Below, piece by piece: positions 9,241 through 19,162 of a stretch of 64,000 nucleotides of DNA. The translations under genes and the position numbers were made by a program. Positions within the stretch are counted from its first letter, which is position 1, and each line of letters starts with the position of its first letter. The notes beneath the pieces were generated by a model, which was not told the DNA's origin, did no database searches, and was given only the letters and a program-made list of their open reading frames with translations. Origin of the DNA: Cycas panzhihuaensis (lineage: Eukaryota; Cycadophyta); assembly GCA_023213395.1 (NCBI GenBank), contig CM041465.1, forward strand, positions 228,415,741-228,479,740, written 5' to 3'.

Positions 9241-9764
9241 AGGGGGGTTTTAGAGGTGGCAATCAACACCACTTCAATCAGTTTGCAGATGAGGACAAAC
9301 TGTTTTGTGCTTATCATTCATCCAAGGTTGATCAAACTTGGATCATTGACTCTGGAGCTACACAACACATGACTGGGAGTGAAGAACTACTTTGCGACAT
9401 CAAGGAAGGAGAAGGTCAATCAGTGACCTTCAGCAACAATGAATCTGTCAAGATTTCTAGCATAGGCACAATCGCTCCATTCCATTCTCCTTCCAATCCT
9501 TCCTCTTTATTTCCGAATGGCAATGCCTATTTTATACCTTCCATGGAGAAGAGCTTGCTATCTACTAGTAAATTGGACAAGCAACAGATGAGCATTTTGT
9601 TCAAGAATGGGAAATGTGTAATAAGTGACAAAAATGACCAGGTAGTAGCTGTTGGATATAAGGATCATGGCCTCTACAAATTGGATACTAATAACATTAT
9701 ACTTGATTTTGCTTACTCTGGTTCCATTGTCACTCAAACTTTGTCCAAGATGCAACTTTGACAT
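9240..9764 (+). pseudogene. pol: CopA1 aspartic protease and pre-integrase region
   Basis: The protease active site is TWIIDSGATQHMTG (about 9340), with Asp-Ser-Gly intact. It is followed by KSLLSTSKLDKQ and ILFKNGKCVISD, and then the pre-integrase zinc domain start. A TGA at 9760-9762 falls where homologues carry Trp before HxRLGHL, consistent with a TGG to TGA change. Confidence 0.85.
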
Positions 9765-10640
9765 CAACGTCTAGGCCATTTGAGCTTAGACAATCTTAAG
9801 CATATGGTGAACAAAAATATGGTACATGGGCTTGCAAAGATATATGGCACAAATTGTCTTTGTGAAGCATGCACAATGGGGACACAACATATCTTGCCTT
9901 TCCCTAAAGGCAAAGCTTTGCGTGTATCATATCCTTTGCAGTTGGTACACTTAGATTTGTGTGGACCTATGTCTACCGCATCCTTTGGAGGAGCTTTGTA
10001 CTACATCTCCTTCATTGATGACTTCTTCCATAAAGTTTGGGCTTACTTCATCAAGCATAAGTCTGAAGCATTTCAAAAGTTTAAAGAATTCAAGCTTGAC
10101 GTGGAGAACGAGTCTGGCCAATCCATCAAAACACTAAGGATAGACAATGGAGGTGAATTTACTTCAAACGAATTCACCCAATTCTGTAAGGATAATGGCA
10201 TTCAGAGACAACTTACTATTCCTCACACTCCTCAACAAAATGGAGTCTCCAAAAGAATGAATAGAACTTTGGCTAACAAAGGCAAAGCAATGATGCATGC
10301 AAAAGGACTCACTCGAGCTTATTGGGCAGAGGCATTCCACACAACTGTCTATGTGGCAAATTGAAGTCCAACAACAACAGTCACCGACATCACACCAGAG
10401 GAGGCATGGTCTGGCAAAAAACTAACTATCAACCATTTGAGGACTTTTGGGTGCACTGTTTATATGCACATCCCCGATCAGCAAAGAACAAAATTAGACA
10501 AGCATAGTCTAAAGTGCATCTTTGTAGGTTGTGCCATTCATAGCAAAGCCTACAAGTTGTATGATCCCATTGGAAAGAAAATGTATCTCTCAAGAGATGT
10601 AATCTTTGCTGAAGAAGACCATAAGGAGTTGCATACAACA
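9765..10640 (+). pseudogene. pol: CopA1 integrase, catalytic Glu replaced
   Basis: The zinc region has HQRLGHLSL and CEACTMGTQH. The core shows the first Asp in HLDLCGPMS, the second in LRIDNGGEF, and the third acidic site as GVSKRMNRT, where the family has Glu before Arg (GVAER in CopA2); here it is Lys (AAA). A TGA at about 10362 breaks the frame before SPTTTVTDITPEEAW. The segment continues with the conserved FGCTVYMHIPDQQR and YLSRDVIFAEED. Integrase would insert the cDNA. This copy lacks the catalytic triad. Confidence 0.88.
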
Positions 10641-11628
10641 TCTATGCAAGCCCCCATTGACAAAGGCAAAAAGATTATCAAGGCCTTTCTTCCCTCTCAA
10701 TCTTCAACTCCATGTACATCATCTGCACTTGCTGGACCGTCCGCATCATCAGACTTAGCTCCAGTTGATCCTAGCACATCTTTTGTTGATCAACCACTTA
10801 GACCAGAAGATCTTGAGGTTCAATTCACATCAATCAAAAAGTTACCAAAATCGTATACTCAAATAGTGCAGGATGGCCTGATTATTGAAGGAAAACGTTT
10901 ATCAAAATACAAGCAGCAAACCAATTTTGCACTTATGGCTGAAGTGCTATGTGTTGATGAGCCTTCCACCTTTGAGGAGGCTTTTAAAAATGAAAATTGG
11001 AAGGCTGCCATGGATGAAGAAATCCATTCTATTGAAAAGAATGGTACTTGGGATTTGGTCGAATTGCCTAAACACAAACATGCAATCAACTGCAAATGGG
11101 TCTACAAGATCAAATTCCATTCTGATGGTACACTTAAGCGCCAGAAGGCCCGCCTTGTGGCAAAAGGATTCAAGTAAAAGGAAGGCATAGACTACGAGGA
11201 GATTTTTGCACCAGTAGCTAACATGAATACCATCAGACTCATCTTGGCCTTAGCAACTCAATGCAAATGGCCATCTTTTCAGATGGATGTGAAGAGCGCC
11301 TTTCTCAATGGCGATCTTTAGGAGGAGGTATACTTAAAACAACCTCTCAGTTACAAGGTACAAGGCAAGGAGCATTTAGTTTGTTGCCTAAAAAAGGCAT
11401 TGCATGGCTTGGAACAAGCTCCAAGAGCATGGTACTCAAAGATTGATGATTACTTTTTGAGGTATGGGTTTCATCGATCTACCTCAGATCCTAACTTATA
11501 CATCAAAGATGGGAAAGACCATGCCATTTTCATTGTCTTGTATGTAGATGAATTAGTGATCACTGGCAATGACACTAAGATGATACAAATTCTCTAGGAT
11601 GACTTGAAGAGGAGTTTTGAGATGACAG
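10641..11628 (+). pseudogene. pol: CopA1 linker and reverse transcriptase up to the mini-CopA insertion
   Basis: After a Pro/Ser-rich linker comes the RT start (EEAFKNENWKAAMDEEIHSI), then WVYKIKFHSDG, FQMDVKSAFLNGDL, EQAPRAWYSKIDDYF and the catalytic box LYVDELVITGN at about 11538. The box should be YVDD; the second Asp is Glu here. At least three stops (about 11175, 11322, 11596) stand where relatives have Gln codons. The sequence is cut after FEMT by the mini-CopA insertion and resumes at 13285. Confidence 0.88.
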
Positions 11629-12286
11629 TGTGGAGAATGGGCATTAGGCCACATTAATCCCAAGATCATAAGTACAATCACAATACTATAAATGCATGAA
11701 AGCATGAAAGCATAAAGAGCACAAACTGAAATAGGAGCAAGAGAAAATGATACCCAATATGTGGAGTTGGAATTGGTCCAACCTCCCAAGAAGAAAACAG
11801 TTTGATTAGCAAACTGATAGCATAACAATCTGACTCCAACTCTCCTTTTGAGACAATGAGGAGAGGTCTCTTTATATAGAGTGAAATGAGAGACCTAAGG
11901 CCTTGGATGTTTGACAAGTGTCAAACATCCAAGATACATGACTTGGATCATGAGCAAAAGTGCTTGGATCCTCACCTAAGGCCTTGGATGTTTGACAAGT
12001 GTCAAACATCCAAGATACATCACATGGATCATGAGCAAAAGTGCTTGGATCCTCACCTAAGGCCTTGGATGTTTGACAAGTGTCAAACATCCAAGATACA
12101 TCACTTGGATTACTCAAAAAGGTGCATGAGGGTCCATTGACCCTTTAGTGACAACGTTATGTCACTAGAAAGAATGTGGGTGTGCACTTTATCACTTAAG
12201 TGATAAGTCACCCCTAAAGTATAAAGTGCATATATTACATGAAAAATAAAATACATTCACTTAACATTTAAACATAAGGTTTAACA
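11629..12286 (-). repeat. 3' LTR of mini-CopA
   Basis: 658 bp, collinear with the 5' LTR, also with a three-copy array (11901-12120). Its inner end abuts the purine tract AACAAGAAGGGGG on the minus strand. Confidence 0.92.
11901..12120. repeat. 81-bp tandem array (three units) in mini-CopA 3' LTR
   Basis: Units start at 11901, 11982 and 12063 with a strict 81-bp period. Each contains the inverted repeat CTTGGATGTTTGACA / TGTCAAACATCCAAG and a spacer with ATCATGAGCAAAAGTGC. The last unit is partial. Confidence 0.9.
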
Positions 12287-12289
12287 CCC

Positions 12290-12530
12290 CCTTCTTGTTT
12301 ACAATGTTAAGTCGAACCAAGACCATCTCTGAATTTTACAAATTTGTCTCTACCAAGTGGCTTGGTAAAGATATCTGCCGTCTGTTCCTCCGTTGGTCGA
12401 TATTGAAGTGTGATCTCACCACTGTGTACATGCTCCCTGATGAAATGGTGGTGAACTTCAATATGCTTGGTCCGTGCGTGGAAAACATGATTCTTAGTTA
12501 GCTTGAGGACACTCTGATTGTCACAATGAA
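12290..12530 (-). pseudogene. RNase H tail retained in mini-CopA
   Basis: It reads LHCDNQSVLKLTKNHVFHAR, then IEVHHHFIREHVHSGE and QTADIFTKPLGRDKF. These are the last RNase H blocks of family A; unlike CopA1, no stop precedes the ADIFTKPLG motif. Nothing upstream of this block survives, so no enzyme is encoded. It is retained probably because it flanks the purine tract. Confidence 0.85.
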
Positions 12531-12620
12531 GCCTGGTCGGCTGCTGCTGCTGAAAAGATTTCCTCAAAAACAAAATGACAGAGAAAAAAAAGCTATGATT
12601 GTAAAGCGAGACCTTAAGGC

Positions 12621-12632
12621 TCTGATACCAAA
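12621..12632 (-). other. Primer-binding site of mini-CopA
   Basis: TTTGGTATCAGAGCC on the minus strand next to the 5' LTR. The site is still canonical despite the internal deletion. Confidence 0.85.
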
Positions 12633-13279
12633 TGTGGAGAATGGGCATTAGGCCACATTAATCCCAAGATCATAAGTACAATCACAATACTATAAATGCA
12701 TGAAAGCATGAAAGCATAAAACCGAAATAGGAGCAAGAAAATGATACCCAATATGTGGAGTTGGAATTGGTCCAACCTCCCAAGAAGAAAAGCAGTTTGA
12801 TTAGCAAGCGATAGCATAACAATCTGACTCAACTCTCCTTATAAGACAATGAGGAGAGGTCTCTTTATATAGAGTGAAATGAGAGACCTAAGGCCTTGGA
12901 TGTTTGACAAGTGTCAAACATCCAAGATACATGACTTGGATCATGAGCAAAAGTGCTTGGATCCTCACTAAGGCCTTGGATGTTTGACAAGTGTCAAACA
13001 TCCAAGATACATCACTTGGATCATGAGCAAAAGTGCTTAGATCCTCACCTAAGGCCTTGGATGTTTGACAAGTGTCAAACATCCAAGATACATCACTTGG
13101 ATTACTCAAAAAGGTGCATGAGGGTCCATTGACCCTTTAGTGACAACGTTGTGTCACTAGAAAGAATGTGGGTGTGCACTTTATCACTTAAGTGATAAGT
13201 CACCCCTAAAGTATAAAGTGCATATATTACATGAAAAATAAAAATACATTCACTTAACATTTAAACATAAGGTTTAACA
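12633..13279 (-). repeat. 5' LTR of mini-CopA
   Basis: 647 bp, TGTTAAACC to CTCCACA on the minus strand. It is longer than CopA1 LTRs mainly because of the three-copy 81-bp array at 12894-13110. Confidence 0.92.
12894..13110. repeat. 81-bp tandem array (three units) in mini-CopA 5' LTR
   Basis: Units start at 12894, 12974 and 13055. One base is missing in the first spacer. The copy number equals that of the other LTR, so the array was present before the insertion. Confidence 0.9.
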
Positions 13280-13284
13280 GACAG

Positions 13285-14143
13285 ATCTTGGACTTCTCCA
13301 TTATTTCTTAGGCTTTGAGGTATGGCAACAGCCAGGCTATATCTTCATCTCCTAAGCCAAATATTCTTGGGACATTTTGCGTGATTCGGGATGCACGGCG
13401 CAAATCGGCTTCGCCCATGGAGAATGGCACAAAGCTTACTCTTAATGAGGAAGTTGAACCTGTAGATCCCACTCTTCACTAGCAGTTGATTGGTAGCCTC
13501 ATTTATCTCACCAACACTCGACCAGATATTTCATTTGCAGTTGGGATTTGTTCTCGATACATGTCTCAACCCAATCAGAAACATTGCAATGCAGCTAAAC
13601 GTATACTCAAATACATCAAAGGCATATTACAGCATGGCCTTGAGTGTGCACATGACGAGAACTTCACTCTGGAAGGGTTCTCAGATTCTGATTGGGCAGG
13701 TTGCCACGATAGTAGGAGATCAACTTCGGGATACTATTTTACCCTTGGTTCAGCAGTTGTTTCATGGAGTTGCAAGAAGCAACCCAATGTTACCTTGTCC
13801 TCCACCGAAGCCGAATACAAAGCTACGGTCGGTAGCGACTTGTGAGGCTATCCGCTACGACAGTTCTTGGGGAACTTGGACTTGAGCGGGATCATCCCAC
13901 CGAGATTTATTGCGACAATCAAAGTGTGCTCAAGGCGGCCAAGAATCCCGTCTTTCATGCACGGACCAAGCATATTGAAGTTCATCATCACTTCATCAGA
14001 GAGCATGTGCAAAGTGGTGAGATCAACCTTCAGTATAGACCAACAGAATAACAAGCAATAGATATCTTTACCAAGCCACTTGGTAGAGAAAAATTTGTAA
14101 AATTTAGAGATGGTCTAGGGGTCCGACTTAACATTGTAAACAG
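13285..14143 (+). pseudogene. pol: CopA1 RT C-terminus and RNase H after the insertion
   Basis: It resumes with LGLLHYFLGFEVW, then a frameshift near 13385-13490. RNase H follows: IYLTNTRPDISFAVG, GFSDSDWAGCHD (first Asp), VTLSSTEAEYKA (Glu), a frame change near 13840, IYCDNQSV (Asp) and HARTKHIEVHHHFIREHV, with a stop just before the QAIDIFTKPLG motif at 14049. RNase H would degrade the RNA strand during cDNA synthesis. Confidence 0.87.
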
Positions 14144-14154
14144 TAAGGGGGGGG
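14144..14154 (+). other. Polypurine tract of CopA1
   Basis: A purine run ending in seven or more G immediately before the 3' LTR, the expected plus-strand primer site. The equivalent AACAAGAAGGGGG (minus strand) stands before the 3' LTR of mini-CopA. Confidence 0.8.
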
Positions 14155-14688
14155 TGTTAAACCTTATGTTTATATGTTAAGCCTATGTACTTTATTTTTC
14201 ATGTAATATTTGTACTTTTGTACTTTACGGGTGACTTATCACTTAAGTGATAAAGTGCACACCCACATTCTTTCCTAGTGATACAACATTGTCACTAAAG
14301 GGTCAAATGGACCCCCATACAATTTTGCTCACTTGAGAGCCCTAAAAGGACACATGTCCTACATGCAAGGCATGTACCGTGGATGTTTGACACTTGTCAA
14401 ACATTGAATGCCTTAGGTCTCTCTTTCACTCTATATATTGAGACCTTTCCTCATTGTTCTTATATAGAGTTGGAGCTGTATTGTTATGCTACCAGTTTGC
14501 TAATCAAACTGTTATTCATTTGGAGGTTGGACTAATTTCAAGTCCTCATCTTTGGTATCATTTTCTTGCTCTTTCTCTTCATGCTTGATCTTATAGTTTC
14601 ATTTTTGTCTAGCTTATTTGCTTTCTAGAACTAGAGTGAACCTAGCTTCTAAATCTTGGGATTGTAAGGCCATTAGGCCATTTTCACA
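14155..14688 (+). repeat. 3' LTR of CopA1
   Basis: 534 bp with the same ends as the 5' LTR. It retains the perfect 18-bp palindrome at 14236-14253. The long inverted repeat is damaged in its right arm (CATTGAA in place of CATCCAA). Confidence 0.93.
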
Positions 14689-15160
14689 GTTCCAACAGTG
14701 CTGAATAAGGTATGTCTCCTTTCTGTATTTCCACAATTGTAAAATCAATTTGAACTGCGATTTCGGCCACATTCACTTTTATGTTTGCTAACTTCTCGAC
14801 TGGTCTCACCAATAGTTCATTTGCTAGTTTTAGTGAGTATGTTGCAGCTTCCAACTTAGGGCTTCCTAATTTTTTCCAAGTTGTGGTGGGCAACACATTC
14901 ACTACTGCTCCTCTGTCTATAATTACATTGGAGAATTTCTCTCTGAACACAATAATTGTGACCATAGGATCCAAGTCAAATGGCGACATTATTTTCTTTA
15001 AACTTTTTGTGATTTCCCTTTGTTGCAATATGCTTGCTTTAATCCAATCTATCGCTTGGTGTAAGGGAATCGTTAATTGTAATTGTTTCACCAGATTTTC
15101 CATTAGCAACAACATCTGAGAAATGTCTTTCATTGGTAGACCTTTAAACAATTCCTCCAT
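14689..15160 (-). pseudogene. pol: GypA aspartic protease, first part (split by CopA1)
   Basis: A retropepsin-like region homologous to GypB 26268-25576. The active-site segment reads VIIDRGAVVNVLPTTTW, with Asp in a DxG context. It ends at SALLE where CopA1 is inserted, and resumes at 5251 with YKTQYLQSW. Upstream residues (MEELFKGLPMKDISQML) form the link from gag. The element's enzyme would cleave its own Gag-Pol. Confidence 0.8.
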
Positions 15161-15184
15161 CTAAACCAACTAAGGCTGCATCTT

Positions 15185-17253
15185 TTACTCTTTTGGTTTT
15201 TTCTCCTTTGGTTTGTTTTTCCTGATATAAACACACTTTGCCTTTGGTTTGCCCATCGACAACATCATTTCTATTTCCTTTTGAGCCAGTTTCTCCAATA
15301 CTTGTTTTGCTTGCTTGAATCGATCGATTTCCGCTTTAGGATTTGGATAATCTTCACTTACTACCTCTTTCCCCTTTAGTTTGTTCCGAAGTTTAACATT
15401 TTTGCTGTTTTTTGGAATGATGGTCATTAAATTGGTTGCATTTGCTTTGCCTTTACATTCTTCAGTTTTATGTTCACTTGGACCATGGTTGTTGCACACA
15501 AACGATTTGTGCTCATAATCCTGTTTGGTCGGGCAATCTGACTTCCAATGACCGAATTGTAAACAGATTAAGCATTTTCCCATTGATTGCTTTTTCTTTG
15601 AAGTTTTCGATGTGCTCCTCATTGTATATACATTCCTGGGTGAGTTGCTTCCTCTTCCCTAACCACATTCTCTATAACCTCTTCCTCTAGGGTTATAGAA
15701 ACAATCCCTTGTATTGTGACTATCCATGTCACATATATGACACCGTTTGTCCCTTTGATGTATTGTGCTATTTTTTGGGTTTGTCTTGCATTCTTTTGTT
15801 GTATGCGAGCTTTCTTCATATATATGACACCGTTTTTCAATTTTGAATTTGCGATTCTTTTTCTTGGTTTCTTCTTCCTCCTCCTTATTCTTTATCCTTA
15901 ATCTTGCCACTTCTTTTCTTAGAGCTTTAATCTTTGATTCTTCTTTCGATTTTCCCATTTGGCAGGGGGGTTGATTATCTTGATTCTGTTTTATTTCTCA
16001 TATTTTGTTTTGTAATTTGAGTAATAAGGGATCATGCCCTCTGGCTTGGGCATCTATTTTGGCTTCAAAATCTAGTGCAAACTCTTGAGCATTTTTAAAA
16101 GACTGTAAGGGATGCGCATGCATCATGGATCTCGATTTTTTGTTCAGACCTTTGACAAAGTAATTCTTCATGTTGTGGTCTGTTATTGTTTCATTAATCA
16201 TGCTGGCGGTGATTATTTTCATACGATTGATATAACTTAGTACTGATTCGTCGAGCCTTTGTTTGATCTCTCTAAGGGCAATCTCGACAGCGTCATTGCT
16301 GCTAAATTTCTGAAATCTTTCCTCAAATGACTTCTTTATATTTGCCCAGGTTTCTATTTTATCTAGTTCTTTGTACCATGCCAATGGTACTCACCTTAAT
16401 GTATAAGCAAACCTTGCCTTTATCTCCTCCTTGTCTATGATTTTTTTCACATTAATCAAATTTTAAAATAAATACACATGTTTTGCCGCATTGAATGTGT
16501 CATTAAAGATTAACTTCCCAAAGTCCCTTGAGTCGTCCATCCTTGGCAACTGCACTGGTGTCCCTCCCAGTGACGATGACCTTTGTCCCTTCGAGTTTGA
16601 CTTCTTTGGAGATTCCGTTCTCTTCTCCTTACTATTCGCTTTGGGTGATGTATTTGGTGTGCTTGGCGCAACACTATTTCTCTCAAATAGAGGGCTTTGT
16701 AATGGCATTTTTAAATGAATAGGGTTAGGTACTCCTGGCATTTGTATTGTCAATGGTGTGACCACTAAATATGATTGCTTGGACCCCTTGTTCGGTGAAT
16801 CTTCAAATAGCTGCCTTATTAATTTATTTTCCTAATATGCCGAGGGACCTTCCTCTGCCTTTTCCTTGTTATCACTTAGGTTCTTCGGCATATTATCCAC
16901 ATTTATATGTTTTTTCTTCCCTAGGGTTTTATTTGTAATATCACTTTACTCCAATTTTCCTTCTGAATTTTCCTCTTTTTCTGGGCTTATAAAGTTAGAT
17001 CTAATTAGGGCAGGTGTTAGTACCATTTGTTCCCCATTTCTTTCTTCTCCCTGTTCTTGAGGAGGGCTCCACTTGCCCCAAATTCTTCAACGGACTATCC
17101 CTTAGTCTTATTACTATTTAGGCTTGATCTCCTTGCCCTTCTTAATTTAGGCTCCTTTGACCATCATAGTGTCCTTTGTTTGCTTGATTCTTTTCCCTTA
17201 GGTGAAATAACCTTTTGTGGCTCTCCCGCCTTCGAAGGCCTCTTAGGTGGCAT
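15185..17253 (-). pseudogene. gag: GypA gag with capsid and four zinc knuckles, broken
   Basis: The frame starts at an ATG at 17253 (MPPKRPS, as in GypB at 28380). A capsid domain follows (LAWYKELDK.., then FEERFQKFSSN, then MKNYFVKGLN). Four CCHC-type knuckles lie at about 15830, 15730, 15570 and 15510. Two are damaged by Cys changes: CHIYEESSHTTKEC has Cys to Tyr, and CNNHGPSEHKTEEC has Cys to His. The other two (CHICDMDSHNTRDC, CLICLQFGHWKSDC) are intact. In-frame stops and frame changes near 16380-16470, 15960 and 15640 break the frame. The four-knuckle order is the same as in GypB. Confidence 0.8.
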
Positions 17254-17393
17254 TGGAAGGTCCCTTGGCTGTCGGAGGCTTAGTTATAGCCTACCATCAC
17301 GACGACAGCCAGGGTTCCTTGTCCTTTGAACATACTCCCCTTGTGAAACTTCTGGCCTAGTCCCTCCTCAATGGACATAAGCAACGAAACCAA

Positions 17394-18220
17394 TGTTAAC
17401 TTTTATTTTCTCACTTGTGAGAAATGCACTTGTCAAGGGATGACTGGTGGTAGTCTAGCTTAGGATACAGTCAACATATTCATGTTTCCATTCTAGTCAT
17501 TTTACACACAATATGGAAGGAACAAATCCTCACATATTCATCATTATTCCATCAAAACAATACACTAATCATCACATAATCCTCATGCAATCAGCACTAT
17601 ACACATAATACACAATATTTCCGTGTAACTTTCTCTTTATTAAGCAATAAGATCAATGCATTCTATTCTAGAATGTATCCTGCATACGTTCTAGCTGTAT
17701 ACACACTACACTGTTATATGCATTCCACAAGGGAATGTATTTGTTGATTCACCCAACCATATTGTCCTTCTTGGTACTCTGGCTCCTGAATTGACTCATG
17801 GAATGAATGCTTGACTCTTACTATTGAATTGATGAGAAAGGTACCCTTAAATGGCTCCTTTTGGCATCCTTTGAGTGAATGTTTATGACCCCAGGTCATA
17901 ACTCTACCTCTTTGTTGTCAACATACCCTTTCACTTAATCCTGTGATTAGTCATCTTAAATGGCTTCCTTTCTGTCCATACGTTCGTACAAATTCCTGTT
18001 TTGGCTAAAGTCATCAGATCTGGACATCCTTTGGTTCCTCTCTCTCATGCACACCATTCTATTTACTAGCGTACTCGAAAAGGTACGTATCATATTCTAC
18101 ATACTTAGTCATCATGCATTCCGATTTTTCTTGTCATACGCACCTCCGTACGGTCCATACCTACACTCTTCTAGTCAATACAAGCCTGCATACTAGTTTT
18201 CTCACAATTTATGTGCCAAA
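17394..18220 (-). repeat. 5' LTR of GypA
   Basis: About 825 bp beginning TGTTAAC (plus strand) next to a primer site and matching the GypB LTRs in order: a CTTGTCAAGG-like start, a block reading ATGACC..GGTCATAA, then TCAATACAAGCCTG..TA and a TGTGCC-AA end. The outer boundary is approximate, placed where CopB2 integrase sequence begins. Similarity to GypB is clear but diverged. Confidence 0.7.
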
Positions 18221-18221
18221 T

Positions 18222-19160
18222 CTATCCCCAATAGCCAGACCTAATGCATTTTAGCTTGTTTCCACATTCCAACTCTGCTTTACCCTTGAATTTTTTAAAT
18301 TTATCAAAAGTTTCAGATTTACTATAGAGAAAATATATCCAAACGTTTTTGGAAAAATCGTCAATGAATGTGAGAAAATATTTGGCTCCATTGATTGAAC
18401 TTGGAGTAATGGGTCCACATAGATGTGCACTAATTCTAATTTGCTTGCTGTTTGCCATTGACTTCTTTGAAAAGGAAAACAATGTTGTTTACCAAGCAAA
18501 AAACCTTTGCAAACAAATGAGTTAAATGTTATGTCTGGAAGTCCATTAACTATATTTGAGTACTTCAACAATTATAATCTATCAAGGGAGATATGTCCAT
18601 ATTTCAAATGCCAGAGTTTATTATTATCAATATTTGCAACAATAAAAGCTTTTACATCAGTTTTTGTAATAATAGGATTAGAAAGCAATTTATAGAGATC
18701 ATTGCTTTCTATACCTTTGACAATCACAATTCCTCCCCTTTTCATGTCTAAAATATGACAGTATCCACCCTCATCGAAAATGGTCCTTAGCTTTTTCTTT
18801 CCAAGTTGAGAGATTGAGAGAAGATTTTTCTTTAGTCCTGGAACAAAGAGAACGTTCCCAATTTTTTGTATTTTGCCTTTCGTCTCAACTGCTATTGCTC
18901 TAATTCATTGGATATTGAGTGGATACTTGTTCCCTTACTCTACTGATTTATTTAAAGAGTAGGGCATCAGAAATTCGAACCATTTTTTACGATGTGTTAA
19001 ATGACTGGATGCTGTTGAGTTGATATACCAGACATCTTCGTCTTTAAGATTGGCAGTAAGTGCGGCTATAAACGCAGTTTCTTCTTCATCTTCTTCGAAA
19101 TTGTTCTGTTCTTTACTATAATTTCTAGTGGGTCTTTTCCCTTTATGAATGTCAACTCTC
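18222..19160 (-). pseudogene. pol: CopB2 protease and partial integrase, active site lost
   Basis: The protease site reads VWYINSTASSHLTH where CopB1 has WYIDSGASKHMT, so the catalytic Asp is Asn and Gly is Thr. Then come LLSISQLGKKKLRTIF, the zinc region (LWHLKYGHISL, CKGFLLGKQH with the second Cys changed to Phe) and the first integrase motif in two frames, FIDDFSKNVWIYFLYSKSE. The open frame ends at RSGYWG, which corresponds to the second-Asp motif, at the GypA boundary. Confidence 0.82.
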
Positions 19161-19162
19161 TT

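Larger units (their letters stand above)
11629..13279 (-). mobile_element. mini-CopA, miniature non-autonomous family-A element
   Basis: A complete 1651-bp element in reverse orientation inside CopA1 RT, flanked by a perfect duplication GACAG (11624-11628 and 13280-13284). 5' LTR is 12633-13279, primer site 12621-12632, internal region only 346 bp, 3' LTR 11629-12286. The internal part joins a short leader to the tail of RNase H and the polypurine tract, so nearly all of gag-pol was deleted. The LTRs make up about four fifths of its length. It could only move using proteins from a full family-A element. Its LTR ends and internal RNase H tail match CopA1. Confidence 0.93.
5252..14688 (+). mobile_element. 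CopA1, Ty1/copia element with both LTRs, containing a nested reversed relative
   Basis: Plus-strand copia element with LTRs at 5252-5786 and 14155-14688, primer site at 5789, a 2.5-kb leader, gag from 8287, protease, integrase, RT, RNase H and a polypurine tract before the 3' LTR. Target duplication: GTTTC at 5247-5251 and GTTCC at 14689-14693, one mismatch. It interrupts the GypA protease. Without the 1651-bp mini-CopA insert it is about 7.8 kb. The two LTRs differ at roughly 20 of 535 positions by eye, suggesting a moderately old insertion. Stops, frameshifts and replaced catalytic residues throughout pol show it is dead. Confidence 0.93.
3280..18220 (-). mobile_element. GypA, Ty3/gypsy element, interrupted by CopA1 and cut by CopB1
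   Basis: Minus-strand gypsy element: 5' LTR 17394-about 18220, primer site, gag (17253-15185), protease (15160-14689, continuing at 5251-4969), a low-complexity linker, a second capsid-like domain (about 4444-3900) and the N-terminal part of RT (about 3700-3280). The span excludes, as foreign, CopA1 at 5252-14688. It matches GypB closely at protein level and in its LTR. The missing RT body, RNase H, integrase and 3' LTR should lie left of the window beyond CopB1. Its 5' LTR abuts CopB2 integrase at 18221, so GypA probably inserted there. Many stops show it is dead. Confidence 0.85.

Noticed and set aside
11901-13110. Regular repeats with spacers that might suggest a CRISPR array
   Set aside because: The spacers are identical, the period is 81 bp, and the arrays lie inside LTRs of a plant retrotransposon.
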